From RGIG4140 sp045655105 (GTDB lineage Bacteria > Pseudomonadota > Alphaproteobacteria > CAAHEQ01 > UBA3637), in assembly GCA_045655105.1 (NCBI GenBank), contig JAZOOQ010000014.1:1-58149 (forward strand): a stretch of 58,149 bases of DNA, in the 5' to 3' direction. The first letter of the stretch is position 1. Each line of letters starts with the position of its first letter. The notes beneath the pieces are model-generated. The model made no database searches. It was not told where the DNA came from and was given only the letters and a program-made list of their open reading frames with translations. This document shows positions 7,892 through 17,755 of this stretch, in pieces. The position numbers were made by a program, and so were the translations under genes.

Positions 7892-8734
7892 ATGGATTCA
7901 ATTATGTCATTTATTTTGGAAGAAGCCCGTTTTAAAGGTGTTTATATTGGGGCTGATAAGGCAATTCAAGATATTTTGGAATGCCACTCTTATCCGGTTG
8001 TTGTTCAAAAAATTTTGGGGCAGGGTGTTGTTTTAGCTTTGGCTTTAGCTCAAAGTATTAAATATCAAGGTGTTTTTTCATTGCAGGTTCGTTCTGCTGG
8101 TCCAGTTCAATCATTATTTATAAATGTGACACATGATAAACAAGTTCGCGCTTATGCTGTTTATGATGAAGAAAAATTACCAGGTGAAGATGAATTAACG
8201 AATGAAGCTTTATTTGGGAATGGAGAATTGTTATTTTCTGTAACGCAATTGGGTCAGGAACCTTATCAAGGGATTGTTGCATTAACTGGAAAAACGCTTA
8301 TTGATACAGTTTTAGATTATTTCAGACTTTCAGAACAAATTAAAACAGATTTAATTGTGCGACAAAAAGATGGGAAAACGCGTTGCTTAATGGTTCAACA
8401 AATGCCATTAAAAGCTGAGGATGATTTTGAAGAAGTTTCCTCTTTGTATGAAACAATAGATGTTTTGATGAATAGTGTGAAAGATGTTGAGTTATTTTCA
8501 GATAAATTAGCTCCAGAACAGTTGCTTTATCGACTATTCCACGCAAATGATTTAACCGTTTATGAACCAACAGTTCCTCATTTTTCTTGTTCATGTCATA
8601 AAGATCAAATGAGACGTTTTTTGGATAAATTGGCAAAGAATGAAAGGGAAGAGTTGTATCAAGATGATCAAATTGTGACAGAATGTCAGTTTTGCAGAAC
8701 ACAATATGTTTTTAAACATGAGGATTTTAATTAA
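7892..8734 (+). CDS. hslO: Redox-regulated holdase chaperone Hsp33
   Basis: Hsp33 is a cytosolic chaperone switched on by oxidation. The 280-residue product has the four zinc cysteines as C233-x-C235 and C265-xx-C268 in the C-terminal redox domain. The N-terminal substrate domain shows VRSAGPVQSLFINVTHD and YQGIVALTG; full length and motif order agree with the family. AAGGAG precedes the ATG with good spacing. It begins a five-gene run; the next gene starts immediately after its stop codon. Confidence 0.95.
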   Translation: MDSIMSFILEEARFKGVYIGADKAIQDILECHSYPVVVQKILGQGVVLALALAQSIKYQGVFSLQVRSAGPVQSLFINVTHDKQVRAYAVYDEEKLPGEDELTNEALFGNGELLFSVTQLGQEPYQGIVALTGKTLIDTVLDYFRLSEQIKTDLIVRQKDGKTRCLMVQQMPLKAEDDFEEVSSLYETIDVLMNSVKDVELFSDKLAPEQLLYRLFHANDLTVYEPTVPHFSCSCHKDQMRRFLDKLAKNEREELYQDDQIVTECQFCRTQYVFKHEDFN

Positions 8735-9292
8735 ATGAAATACTTTTCTTTCTTACTTTTGTTTTTATGTTGTGCTTGTGTGGCTCCTCAATTTAAAAGC
8801 GTTCAAGTAAATACATATAAGGAAGAAAAGAAAATAGCTGTAAATGTTTCAACTGTTGAAGTTAAATCAACAGTTGAGACTTTTGATCGTTTACCTCATA
8901 TTGAAGATGAAATGCCTATAACACCAGAAAATGCTCTTAAAGGATGGGTTTTAAATAGGTTTTATGCCCGTGATGCTGTTTCTAAAGTTTATTTAAATGT
9001 TATTATTGAAAAGGCATATTTAACTAAAGAAGATGATAAAATTCCGCAATGGTATATTTTTGATAATGAGAAATATACGTTAACATATGCTGTAAAATTT
9101 GTGTTTAAAAAGGAAAATCAAGTTTTGTATACATATTATATTGAAGGATATGAAACATCTTCATTACCAAAACGAAGTTCAATTGCATCAAAAGAAGCCG
9201 TTTTTGAAAAAATGCTAAATGCTATGATTTATAAGGTTGATGAAGAAGCTCTGAAACAATTACCTAAAAGATTTATTTTGAGTGGTTATTAA
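8735..9292 (+). CDS. Uncharacterised lipoprotein between hslO and comEC
   Basis: The 185-residue protein starts with a lipoprotein-like signal: a hydrophobic stretch then CCAC, with Cys15 the likely lipidation site. The mature part is mixed alpha/beta, with KVYLNVIIEKAYL and the aromatic YTLTYAVKFVFKK suggesting beta strands of a small soluble domain. The outline resembles periplasmic lipoproteins of envelope machines, but I recognise no family. The start codon directly abuts the hslO stop and the next gene follows after 2 bases, so it is co-translated with hslO and comEC. Function unknown. Confidence 0.7.
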   Translation: MKYFSFLLLFLCCACVAPQFKSVQVNTYKEEKKIAVNVSTVEVKSTVETFDRLPHIEDEMPITPENALKGWVLNRFYARDAVSKVYLNVIIEKAYLTKEDDKIPQWYIFDNEKYTLTYAVKFVFKKENQVLYTYYIEGYETSSLPKRSSIASKEAVFEKMLNAMIYKVDEEALKQLPKRFILSGY

Positions 9293-9294
9293 AA

Positions 9295-11430
9295 ATGAAG
9301 CCATATTTTTTTCTTCTTGAAGAAGAACATAAAGGAATTTTGTTGGTATTGTCTTTTATTTTGGGAATTATAGTTTATTTTTCCTTGCCATTTGAACCAT
9401 ATTTAAAAGGGGTGACTTCTCTTTTTATATTATCTCTTCTCATAGTGTTTTTTTTCTTTTTCAAACAAAGATTTAAATTTTTCTCTCTTTTTCTTTTTTT
9501 CTTTGTTTTAGGAATATTTGTTTCAAAAATTCATACCAGTATTGTTGACACAAAATTTTTGCAAAGACCTATTGAAAATGCAGATATAACAGGAACTATC
9601 ATGAATATTGATGAGCGTCCTCAATCTTTAAGGCTAACACTTGAAAATGTGTTAGTTGAAACAAAAGATGAAAAATTTTATTTAAATAAAGTGAGAATGT
9701 GGGCCTCTAAGAAATTGATTCGAAATAAAAATTCAGATACCCAAGAGTTTATATGCGAAGATTTGAGTGTTTTAGAAAAAATATCAAATCAAAGAGGCTT
9801 AGAAAAGAAAAGTAAGAAAATATCAACAGATACATGTATTTTTAAAAAACCTATACCGCCTTTTTTGAAAAAAGGAGATTTAATTAGTGGAAAAAGTTTT
9901 TCAATGAGACCTCCTTCGGAACCAACGCAGGTTGGTGGTTATTATGAAGCAAGAACTCTTTTTTTTGAAGGTGTTGAAGCGGTTGGAAGTTTTTCAACTG
10001 TTTTATTGGTAAGGGAAAATTTTAAACAACCTTCTCGTTTTGATTCTTTTAAAATATATCTTAAAGAACGATTATCCTTTTTAAGAGAGGATACAAGAGG
10101 TGTTATTCAAGCGCTTCTTTTAGGGGATACAAATTTTATAACGGCACCCATTGAATATTTGTATCGTTCTTTAGGATTAACGCATATTCTTTCTGTTTCA
10201 GGTTTTCATGTTGGGCTTCTTTCTTTTTTAGTTTATTATTTCACGCGTTTAATTTTAACGATTATATCCTTAAAAAGAGTTATATCTCCATTCTTAATTA
10301 GAAGTATCAGTGCTGTTTTTGCGCTTATAGTTTCTTTTTTCTATGTTATTCTAACGGGGGCAGAGCCACCAGCGGTTAGAGCTTTTATTATGACAGGTTT
10401 TATCTTTTTATGTTTTTTTATAAATAGGCAAACTCTTTCTGTTCGAACGGTATTTATAGCTGCCTTTTTATTGTTGTGTTATAAACCTGTTTTAATTTTA
10501 AGTATTGGCTTTCAACTTTCTTTTATGGCGGTTTTAACATTATGTGTTTTGGTTAAGAATATTCAAAAGAAAGTAAATTCTTTTTTTAGTGGAAAATCTT
10601 TTTTCCTGTTTATATTTAGTTTATTTTTGTTAAATGTTTTGGTGACGTTTGTTTCTTTCCCATTTATTGCTTATCATTTTCATAAAATACCTCTTTATGG
10701 AATTATTGGTAATTTAATATTAAGTTTTGTTTTTTCATTAGCAATTATGCCACTGTTGGTTCTTGGAATATTTTTTATGCCATTTCAACTAGATGGTGTT
10801 TTCTTTGGGTTGGCTGAAAATGCTTTATTACTGGTTCATTTTATTGGAGAAAAGATTACCCAGTTGCCATATTTAATGCTGCCAATTTCATCTTTTTCAA
10901 TTTGGGGATTGTTGGTTTTTTCTTTTGGCTTCATTTTATTTTCATGTATGAATGGAAAATTAAAGTATATAGGTATTCTTTTAATTGTTTTGTTCCCTTT
11001 TTCATTTTTAACATATCCTGAAAGTGATATGAAATTGGGTAGAGAAGGGCGTCTTTTGGCAGTGAAAACTCAGGAGGGAAATTGGCGTTTAAATGAAAGT
11101 TATATTCATAAAATTGTTTCGGATAATTGGCTTCTTTCAAATTCTCAAGTTCCTGAATTTTATGTTGAAACTAAAGTATTTAAGCCAGATTATATTTTTA
11201 TTAAAGATAAAAAAATATCTTTTGAACCAGCTTCTTGTGCGGATGCAGATTTAACATTTGAACTCATGAAAAAAGATTATTCTAATTGCCAAAATCTTAT
11301 TTCAAAAGAAAAGTTGAAACAAATGGGTTCGTTAGATCTTTTTGTTAAAGATGGGAATTTATTTATTGTTGATTTTTCAAAGACGGATGAAAATAGGCCT
11401 TGGAATCAAAAAAAGAAAGTTATAGATTGA
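9295..11430 (+). CDS. comEC: ComEC/Rec2 family DNA-uptake channel
   Basis: ComEC forms the inner-membrane channel that imports single-stranded DNA in competence. The 711-residue protein has three N-terminal hydrophobic segments (about residues 15-75), a soluble OB-like region (about 85-230), then the Competence domain with many membrane helices from about 265 to 575. HILSVSGFHVGLL and LTGAEPPAVRAFIM are hallmark motifs. The last 110 residues keep only a remnant of the usual metallo-beta-lactamase domain, with no HxHxDH, so nuclease activity there is unlikely. dprA at 27210 is the only other competence gene seen. Base composition is very AT-rich. Confidence 0.9.
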   Translation: MKPYFFLLEEEHKGILLVLSFILGIIVYFSLPFEPYLKGVTSLFILSLLIVFFFFFKQRFKFFSLFLFFFVLGIFVSKIHTSIVDTKFLQRPIENADITGTIMNIDERPQSLRLTLENVLVETKDEKFYLNKVRMWASKKLIRNKNSDTQEFICEDLSVLEKISNQRGLEKKSKKISTDTCIFKKPIPPFLKKGDLISGKSFSMRPPSEPTQVGGYYEARTLFFEGVEAVGSFSTVLLVRENFKQPSRFDSFKIYLKERLSFLREDTRGVIQALLLGDTNFITAPIEYLYRSLGLTHILSVSGFHVGLLSFLVYYFTRLILTIISLKRVISPFLIRSISAVFALIVSFFYVILTGAEPPAVRAFIMTGFIFLCFFINRQTLSVRTVFIAAFLLLCYKPVLILSIGFQLSFMAVLTLCVLVKNIQKKVNSFFSGKSFFLFIFSLFLLNVLVTFVSFPFIAYHFHKIPLYGIIGNLILSFVFSLAIMPLLVLGIFFMPFQLDGVFFGLAENALLLVHFIGEKITQLPYLMLPISSFSIWGLLVFSFGFILFSCMNGKLKYIGILLIVLFPFSFLTYPESDMKLGREGRLLAVKTQEGNWRLNESYIHKIVSDNWLLSNSQVPEFYVETKVFKPDYIFIKDKKISFEPASCADADLTFELMKKDYSNCQNLISKEKLKQMGSLDLFVKDGNLFIVDFSKTDENRPWNQKKKVID

Positions 11431-11487
11431 TTTTTTTAGTTGAGTTTTTTGGTAAAATTATATAGAATAAAGATAAAGGAATTTAAA

Positions 11488-11826
11488 ATGAAATATCTTT
11501 TGGTTGTATCTTTTTTCTTGCTGAGTGCCTGTAGCTCGTTACAAGGCGATTTTTTTGACGCATCATCAAGATTTAATCGTGTTCAAAAAAGGGAATTTAT
11601 TGGTCGATCAGCAGGGGAGGTTATTGAGATTTTAGGTAATCCTAGAACTGTTTTGACAGAAGATCCCAATCAGGTATGGACATATAGAAAAGATAAATGT
11701 ATCACATTTGTGTATTTTAATAAAAATGGAAAAGTGGGATTTGCTGAAGAACGAGGAGAATGTGTAAATTCCAAGTTTTTTGAAGAGTTGAAGGAGAATA
11801 AAAATGAAGCAGAAAATAACGCCTAA
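11488..11826 (+). CDS. Small BamE/SmpA-like lipoprotein
   Basis: The 112-residue product has a lipoprotein signal with lipobox LSAC about 15 residues in. The core (IGRSAGEVIEILGNP, then VWTYRKDKCITFVYF) follows the SmpA/OmlA pattern: helix, Gly-x-Pro turn, and a beta hairpin with W-x-Y. BamE of this fold belongs to the outer-membrane protein assembly complex, but other small lipoproteins share the fold, so a specific role is not assigned. The ATG at 11488 has AAAGGA upstream and begins the signal; an earlier in-frame ATG at 11440 would spoil it. The 3' end overlaps hisS by 23 bases. Confidence 0.78.
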   Translation: MKYLLVVSFFLLSACSSLQGDFFDASSRFNRVQKREFIGRSAGEVIEILGNPRTVLTEDPNQVWTYRKDKCITFVYFNKNGKVGFAEERGECVNSKFFEELKENKNEAENNA

Positions 11827-13174
11827 AATATTATCTGGTTTTATGGAGTTGTTGCCGGCTGAGCAGTTAATTTTTGATAAAATGAAAAATATTGTTGAGG
11901 AAACATATCGTTCATTTGGTTTTGTTGGTTTGGATACGCCAGTTTTGGAATTATCTGAAGTTTTATTGGCAAAAGCTGGGGGCGAAACAGAAAAACAAAT
12001 TTATCGCTTTAAGAAAGGTGATAATGATTTATGCATGCGTTTTGATTTAACCGTTCCTTTGGCAAGATATGTCGCGCAACATCAAAATGATTTAACTTTT
12101 CCGTTTAAAAGATATCAAATTTCAAAAAATTATCGTGGGGAAAGACCCCAAAAAGGTCGGTTTAGAGAGTTTTATCAAGCCGATATTGATATTATTGGAA
12201 GTGAAAAATTATCTATTGTATATGATGCTGAAGTGCCATCTATTATGTATCATGTGTTGAAAAAAATAGGTCTTGAACGTTTTCATATTAAATTGAATAA
12301 TCGTAAAATTATGATTGGTTTTTTTGATTCATTAAGTTTGAATGAGCAATCAGCAGAAATTTTAAGAATTATTGATAAAGCGGATAAAATAGGCATTGAA
12401 AATGTTAAAGCTTGTTTAAAAGATTTAATGTTATCAGATGATTTGATTGAAATGATCACTTCCTTTACGATGAAACAAGGGAGCGTTGATGAAATTTTGA
12501 GTTTTCTTAAAGAACAAGGTATTGAAAATGAGAAATATAATGAAGGTGTTTCAGAATTATCTCTTGTTTGTGAAGCTATGAAAAATTTGGGTGTAGATGA
12601 AAATTCTTTTGAAATTGATTTAAAAATTACCAGAGGATTAGATTATTATACGGGGACTGTTTATGAAACATTTTTAGATGATTATCCAAACTGGGGTTCA
12701 ATTTGTTCAGGCGGTCGATATGATAATTTAGCTGAATATTATACGGACAGAAAACTTCCAGGCGTTGGGATGAGTATTGGATTAACAAGGTTTTTTGATT
12801 TGCTCAGAGATCAAAATTTAATTTCTCCTTTAGCGCAAACACCTGCTGATGTTTTGGTTTTACCTATGGGGGAAGAGGCTCTTTTGTATGGTTTAAAAGT
12901 GGCTAGCTTTTTAAGAGAACATGGATTTAATGTGCAAACAAATGCGGCAGATGGTAAATTTAAAAATAAATTAACCTATGCAAATAAACTTCAAGTTCCT
13001 TTTGTTTTAATTTTAGGAGAAGATGAAGTTCAAAGCCAAACAGTGACATTGAAAAACATGACAACAGGAGAGCAAACTCATTTACCTTGTGATGAATTGC
13101 CAACTGTTTTTAAAGAGTTTTTGGAAAAAAATTCTTCTAAAACAACAAAGGTAATCAAAAGCCTTGATAAATAA
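11804..13174 (+). CDS. hisS: Histidine--tRNA ligase
   Basis: This class II aminoacyl-tRNA synthetase (456 residues) charges tRNA-His. Motif 2 appears as FKRYQISKNYRGERPQKGR, the histidine-specific loop as KITRGLDYYTGTVYE, motif 3 as GVGMSIGLTRF, and an anticodon-binding domain fills about residues 340-440. AAGGAG lies 7 bases before the ATG, inside the preceding lipoprotein gene, so translation is probably coupled. It closes the hslO run. Confidence 0.96.
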   Translation: MKQKITPKILSGFMELLPAEQLIFDKMKNIVEETYRSFGFVGLDTPVLELSEVLLAKAGGETEKQIYRFKKGDNDLCMRFDLTVPLARYVAQHQNDLTFPFKRYQISKNYRGERPQKGRFREFYQADIDIIGSEKLSIVYDAEVPSIMYHVLKKIGLERFHIKLNNRKIMIGFFDSLSLNEQSAEILRIIDKADKIGIENVKACLKDLMLSDDLIEMITSFTMKQGSVDEILSFLKEQGIENEKYNEGVSELSLVCEAMKNLGVDENSFEIDLKITRGLDYYTGTVYETFLDDYPNWGSICSGGRYDNLAEYYTDRKLPGVGMSIGLTRFFDLLRDQNLISPLAQTPADVLVLPMGEEALLYGLKVASFLREHGFNVQTNAADGKFKNKLTYANKLQVPFVLILGEDEVQSQTVTLKNMTTGEQTHLPCDELPTVFKEFLEKNSSKTTKVIKSLDK

Positions 13175-13183
13175 GTTTTTTGC

Positions 13184-13212
13184 TTGCATAAAATAATATT
13201 TTTAAGTAAAAT
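13184..13212 (+). promoter_or_regulatory. Promoter of dnaE
   Basis: TTGCAT, 17 bases, TAAAAT lie just after the hisS stop codon and 40 bases before dnaE. Confidence 0.6.
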
Positions 13213-13252
13213 AAAAGCTCTATATTAAAAAACAGAATGAAGAGATGAACTC

Positions 13253-16200
13253 ATGACGGCAACACCAAAATTTATTCATTTGCGCGTTCATACGGCTTAT
13301 TCTATTTTAGAAGGCGCAATTAAAATGAAAGAATTGGCCAAGTGGGCGGCTAATTCTGGTGTTCCAGCCATTGCAATGACTGATACAAATAATATTTTTG
13401 GTGCAATGGATTTTGCTGATGTTTGCGTAAAAGCAGGGGTTCAGCCTATTTTGGGTTGCCAATTGTTGATAAAAACACCAAAAAAGGAAACAAATTCTTT
13501 TGTGGATGATAAAGAAACTTTTGATAAAGTTGTTGTCTTGGTTCAAAATGAAGCAGGTTATCTTTCTTTGCTTCAATTTTTTAAATATTTTTATACAGGT
13601 GAGGGAAAACAAGGCACTCCTCACTTAACTTTTGATGAGTTGTTAGCTCATTCAGAAGGTTTGATTTTATTGACAGGCGGTGCGCAAGGAATTTTAGCTC
13701 GCTCGGTATATGATGGGGATATAGAGTTTGCCCAAAAGCTTGCTATGCAACTAAAAGAAGCTTATCAAGATAGGCTTTATATTGAAATTCAACGGCATGG
13801 AACGGAAGTTGAAGAAAAAACAGAAGATGGTTTTTTAAAAATTGCCTATGATTTAAATATTCCTTTGGTGGCAACAAATGAGGCATATTTTGTTTCACCA
13901 GATATGTATGAGGCGCATGATGCATTGCTTTGCATTGCTGATAAAACGTTTGTTGATGTGGCTTCTCGCAGAAAGGTAACGCCAGAGCATTACTTAAAGA
14001 GCGAAGAGGAAATGCTTGAAATATTTAAAGATTTGCCAGAGGCAACTTTAAATACTGTTGAAATTGCAAAACGGTGTTATTTTTTGGCAGGTAAGAAAAA
14101 ACCTGCATTCCCTAATTATGATTGTGGTGGAAAAACAGAAGATGAAAAATTAGCTGAAATGGCTGAGGCTGGTTTTGAAATTCGCATGCAAGGGCGTTCA
14201 GAAGAAGAACGAAAGAGATATCATGAGCGTTTATTATATGAATTAAGCATTATTAAAACAATGGGTTTCCCTGGATACTTCTTAATTGTTGCTGATTTTA
14301 TTCAATGGTCAAAAGCCAATGGGGTGCCTGTTGGGCCAGGGCGAGGATCAGGGGCTGGTTCAGTGGTTGCTTGGTGTTTAACAATTACAAATATCGATCC
14401 ACTTCGTTTTAATCTTCTTTTTGAACGGTTTTTAAATCCAGAACGTGTATCTATGCCAGATTTTGACGTTGACTTTTGCCAGGAAAATCGAGCAAAAACA
14501 ATAGAATATGTTCAACGAAAATATGGTCTTGATCATGTTGCTCAAATTTTAGCATTAGGGCAGTTGCAAGCAAAAGCGGTTATCAGAGATGTAGGGCGTG
14601 TATTGCAGGTGCCATATCCTGTTGTTGATCGTTTATCTAAACTAGTTCCTCCAACATTAGGGATAACATTACAAGAAGCGTTAGATCAAGAGCCAGAATT
14701 TCAAAAAGAAGCACAAGCGGATGATACAATTGCAAGATTGTTAGAAATTGCGTTGAAATTAGAGGGGATGTATCGTAATATTTCAATGCATGCAGCTGGT
14801 GTGGTGATTGGAAACAAGCCATTAGATCAAATTGTTCCATTATATAAAGATCCATCTTCGGATATGCCGATTACACAATATGATAAGCATTTTGTTGAAG
14901 ATGCCAGTTTGATCAAATTTGACTTTTTGGGATTAAAAACCTTAACAACAATTGAAAAAACATTAGAACTTATTCGTCAAAAAGAAGATGTTACATTTGA
15001 TATTAATAATTTACCTCTTGAAGATGAAAAAACATATGAGCTTTTAAAATCTGGCAACACAACCGGGGTGTTCCAACTTGAAAGTACTGGGATGCGCAAA
15101 ATCTTGTTAGAGATGCAACCAGATAAAATTGAAGATATTGTGGCTTTGGTTTCTCTTTATCGACCTGGACCAATGGATAGCATTCCAAGCTATATTGCGC
15201 GTAAAAAAGGAGAAGAAATCCCAGATTATATGCACCCAATGTTAGAAGGCATTTTAAAAGAAACATATGGGATTATGATTTACCAAGAACAAGTTATGCA
15301 AATTTCTCAGGTGATGGCAGGATATACGCTGGGAGGAGCAGACTTGTTGCGTCGTGCAATGGGTAAAAAAATTAAATCTGAAATGGATAAACAGCGCTCT
15401 ATCTTTGTTGAAGGCGCGGTGAATAATAATGTTGAGCGCGCCACAGCTGAGCTTGTTTTTGATAAGATGGCAAAGTTTGCCGAGTATGGATTTAATAAAT
15501 CGCATGCAGCCGCCTATGCATATATTGCTTATCAAACAGCCTTTTTGAAAGCTCATTATCCTGTTGAGTTTATGGCTGCAACGATGACGCTTGATAAAAC
15601 CAATACGGATAAGTTGGCCTTTTTTAAAAATGATTTAACTCAGATGCATATTCAAGTTTTATCTCCGGATATTAATAAATCTGAGGTGAATTTTAGTGTT
15701 GAAAATGGTGCTGTTCGATATGCGCTTTCAGCAGTGAGAAATGTTGGTGAAGGTGGTATGCAATTAGTTGTTGAAGAAAGAAAAAAGAATGGACCATATA
15801 AATCTGTTCAAGACTTTTTCTCAAGAGTAGATGCATCAGCTTTAAATAAAAGATATATTGAAAATTTAATCAAATCAGGAGCTTTTGACTGTTTAGATAA
15901 AAACAGAGCAAAACTTTTTGAAAATATTGAAAACTTTTTGGCTTTCGCTTCTACGGCAACTCAAAGTCGGAAAAGTGCGCAGATTAATTTATTTGGTGCA
16001 GCAGATACGTCTGTCAATGGGTTAAAAATGCGTGATTATCCAGATTGGCCTCACCTTGAAAAGCTTGAAAAAGAAGCTGAAGCTATTGGTTTTTACTTGT
16101 CTGCTCATCCATTGGATACATTTGATAGTGTTTTTGAGAGATTAAGAGTTATTCCAAGCAATGAGGTGAAACAACAAGTGTTGGTTGCTGGATCGGTTCG

Positions 16201-16684
16201 TATTCAATTAGCGGGAATTGTTTCTTCTGTTCGGGAACGAATTAGTCAAAAAGGGAATAAATTTGCATTTGTAACGGCAACGGATAAATATGGTTCTTAT
16301 GATGCAATTTGTTTTTCAGATGTGTTAAATAGTTCAAAAGATAAATTGAAATCTGGACAACCTTTGTTATTAACAATGACTGCAGATAAAAAACCAGATG
16401 ATGAACAAATCAGAATGAATTTATTGTCAGTTGATTATTTATCAGAAGTAATGGCAAGAACGACTTCTTGCTTGATTTTAGATTTAGATGGGGGAATGGA
16501 AACGCTTCAAGAACTTAAAAATATTCTTTCGCAAGATGCGCCAGGAAGATGCAAAATCTTCTTACGCCTGAAGGTGAAAGGGTATGAAATTGAAGTTGAG
16601 CTTTCAGAAAAATATGAATTATCACAAAAAACGTTGGAGGCCTTGCAACACCTAGGTGGAATAGGTGAGATTAAACAAGTATAA
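13253..16684 (+). CDS. dnaE: DNA polymerase III alpha subunit
   Basis: DnaE is the replicative polymerase catalytic subunit (1143 residues). The N-terminal PHP domain has LRVHTAYSILEG, like the E. coli form that lost its metal-dependent proofreading ligands. Catalytic aspartates lie in PDFDVDF and in KFDFLGLKTL. Other motifs are GPGRGSGAGSVV, YRPGPMDSIP, MIYQEQVMQI and FNKSHAAAYAYIAYQTAF. A C-terminal OB fold (IQLAGIVSSVRER) follows near residue 985. The ribosome binding site (AAGAGATG) is weak for such a gene. The next gene follows after 14 bases. Confidence 0.97.
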   Translation: MTATPKFIHLRVHTAYSILEGAIKMKELAKWAANSGVPAIAMTDTNNIFGAMDFADVCVKAGVQPILGCQLLIKTPKKETNSFVDDKETFDKVVVLVQNEAGYLSLLQFFKYFYTGEGKQGTPHLTFDELLAHSEGLILLTGGAQGILARSVYDGDIEFAQKLAMQLKEAYQDRLYIEIQRHGTEVEEKTEDGFLKIAYDLNIPLVATNEAYFVSPDMYEAHDALLCIADKTFVDVASRRKVTPEHYLKSEEEMLEIFKDLPEATLNTVEIAKRCYFLAGKKKPAFPNYDCGGKTEDEKLAEMAEAGFEIRMQGRSEEERKRYHERLLYELSIIKTMGFPGYFLIVADFIQWSKANGVPVGPGRGSGAGSVVAWCLTITNIDPLRFNLLFERFLNPERVSMPDFDVDFCQENRAKTIEYVQRKYGLDHVAQILALGQLQAKAVIRDVGRVLQVPYPVVDRLSKLVPPTLGITLQEALDQEPEFQKEAQADDTIARLLEIALKLEGMYRNISMHAAGVVIGNKPLDQIVPLYKDPSSDMPITQYDKHFVEDASLIKFDFLGLKTLTTIEKTLELIRQKEDVTFDINNLPLEDEKTYELLKSGNTTGVFQLESTGMRKILLEMQPDKIEDIVALVSLYRPGPMDSIPSYIARKKGEEIPDYMHPMLEGILKETYGIMIYQEQVMQISQVMAGYTLGGADLLRRAMGKKIKSEMDKQRSIFVEGAVNNNVERATAELVFDKMAKFAEYGFNKSHAAAYAYIAYQTAFLKAHYPVEFMAATMTLDKTNTDKLAFFKNDLTQMHIQVLSPDINKSEVNFSVENGAVRYALSAVRNVGEGGMQLVVEERKKNGPYKSVQDFFSRVDASALNKRYIENLIKSGAFDCLDKNRAKLFENIENFLAFASTATQSRKSAQINLFGAADTSVNGLKMRDYPDWPHLEKLEKEAEAIGFYLSAHPLDTFDSVFERLRVIPSNEVKQQVLVAGSVRIQLAGIVSSVRERISQKGNKFAFVTATDKYGSYDAICFSDVLNSSKDKLKSGQPLLLTMTADKKPDDEQIRMNLLSVDYLSEVMARTTSCLILDLDGGMETLQELKNILSQDAPGRCKIFLRLKVKGYEIEVELSEKYELSQKTLEALQHLGGIGEIKQV

Positions 16685-16698
16685 AAGGATTAAGCGTT

Positions 16699-17682
16699 AT
16701 GACCCCTAATAAAAAAAATGAAAATAAAAAAGTAACACTTTATTTGATTGCTGAAGATTCAAAAGAAACAGTAAAGAAAATAAAAGAAAATGCCATTAAT
16801 TTATTGAATAATAAACCAGTTCATGATGAAGAATTGCGCTCATTGCCATTATTCCCATCATTCAGAGGTTCGCTTGTTGATGCGGCTGAAAAAGTGACGT
16901 ATGAAAATCAAAAATGGTTGCGTTTGGTTTTTAAAGCATCTTTGAAAGATATTGAATATCCAGCCTATCAATTTGAAAAATCATCTGATGTTCCTTTTTA
17001 TTTGATGGATGCTTATGAAGAAGCATTTGAAAAGGTTGCTAAAGAAAGTTCAAATCCTCCGAAATATATTGAAAATGGTGTTGAATTGGGTTCAATTTTA
17101 AAAATATGGTATATTAATGGCGAACGTAAACGTTTTTCATTTTTATACAAAGATAAAAACAGTGACAGTAAGTTTTTATCTCCAGCATTTTATTTGGATG
17201 AGCAAGGAAAACAATTTACTGGTATTGTCAATTGGTTTTTAAATGAAAATGAAATGTTTAGATCTCATTATAATAAAATTTTAAAAAGAACAATGGAAAG
17301 AAAACCATCTGAAATTATTGATGCAACGAATCCGGATGTTGTAACTGTTGTTAATCCTGCAACAACTTCAATTGTATGTACGTCTAAAACTTCTTGGCCA
17401 GTTTTAACACAAGTTACAAAAATTAATAATAAATTATTGCCTGTACGTTCGGATTATAAATATTTTATGAAACAAGATATTGCAAATCAGCTTGCTTTTA
17501 ATGAACTTGAAACATATCAAGGTCGGTCTTTAGCTGGTTGGAAATATACTATTCAAGGTGGAACAACAAATGTTCCTAAATTAAAGAAGAAAAAAGAGAA
17601 GGTAATTTTAAATACTTACCAGTCTAAAACTTCTTTGTGGCGTTGGATAATTAACAAACTTAAAAACGAACGATCAAAATAA
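16699..17682 (+). CDS. Uncharacterised protein downstream of dnaE
   Basis: The 327-residue product has no signal peptide or membrane helix and is predicted cytosolic. It is rich in Lys and Asn with a basic start (residues 1-12) and a basic C-terminal tail (about 295-327, with KLKKKKEK). Aromatic segments such as WLRLVFKASL and LKIWYINGERKRFSFLY suggest a beta-rich core around residues 70-160. I recognise no family. AAAGGA lies about 11 bases before the ATG. It is probably transcribed with dnaE, but that need not mean a replication role. Confidence 0.7.
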   Translation: MTPNKKNENKKVTLYLIAEDSKETVKKIKENAINLLNNKPVHDEELRSLPLFPSFRGSLVDAAEKVTYENQKWLRLVFKASLKDIEYPAYQFEKSSDVPFYLMDAYEEAFEKVAKESSNPPKYIENGVELGSILKIWYINGERKRFSFLYKDKNSDSKFLSPAFYLDEQGKQFTGIVNWFLNENEMFRSHYNKILKRTMERKPSEIIDATNPDVVTVVNPATTSIVCTSKTSWPVLTQVTKINNKLLPVRSDYKYFMKQDIANQLAFNELETYQGRSLAGWKYTIQGGTTNVPKLKKKKEKVILNTYQSKTSLWRWIINKLKNERSK

Positions 17683-17687
17683 ATAAC

Positions 17688-17716
17688 TTGACTTGTTTAA
17701 AGGAAAAGGTCATCAT
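17688..17716 (+). promoter_or_regulatory. Possible promoter of lgt-pgeF
   Basis: TTGACT, 17 bases, CATCAT; the -35 box is good and the -10 box is weak. It lies 40 bases before lgt. Confidence 0.4.
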
Positions 17717-17755
17717 AAGGTCAGTTAAATAACAGATAAAGAGGGGTTAGAAACG

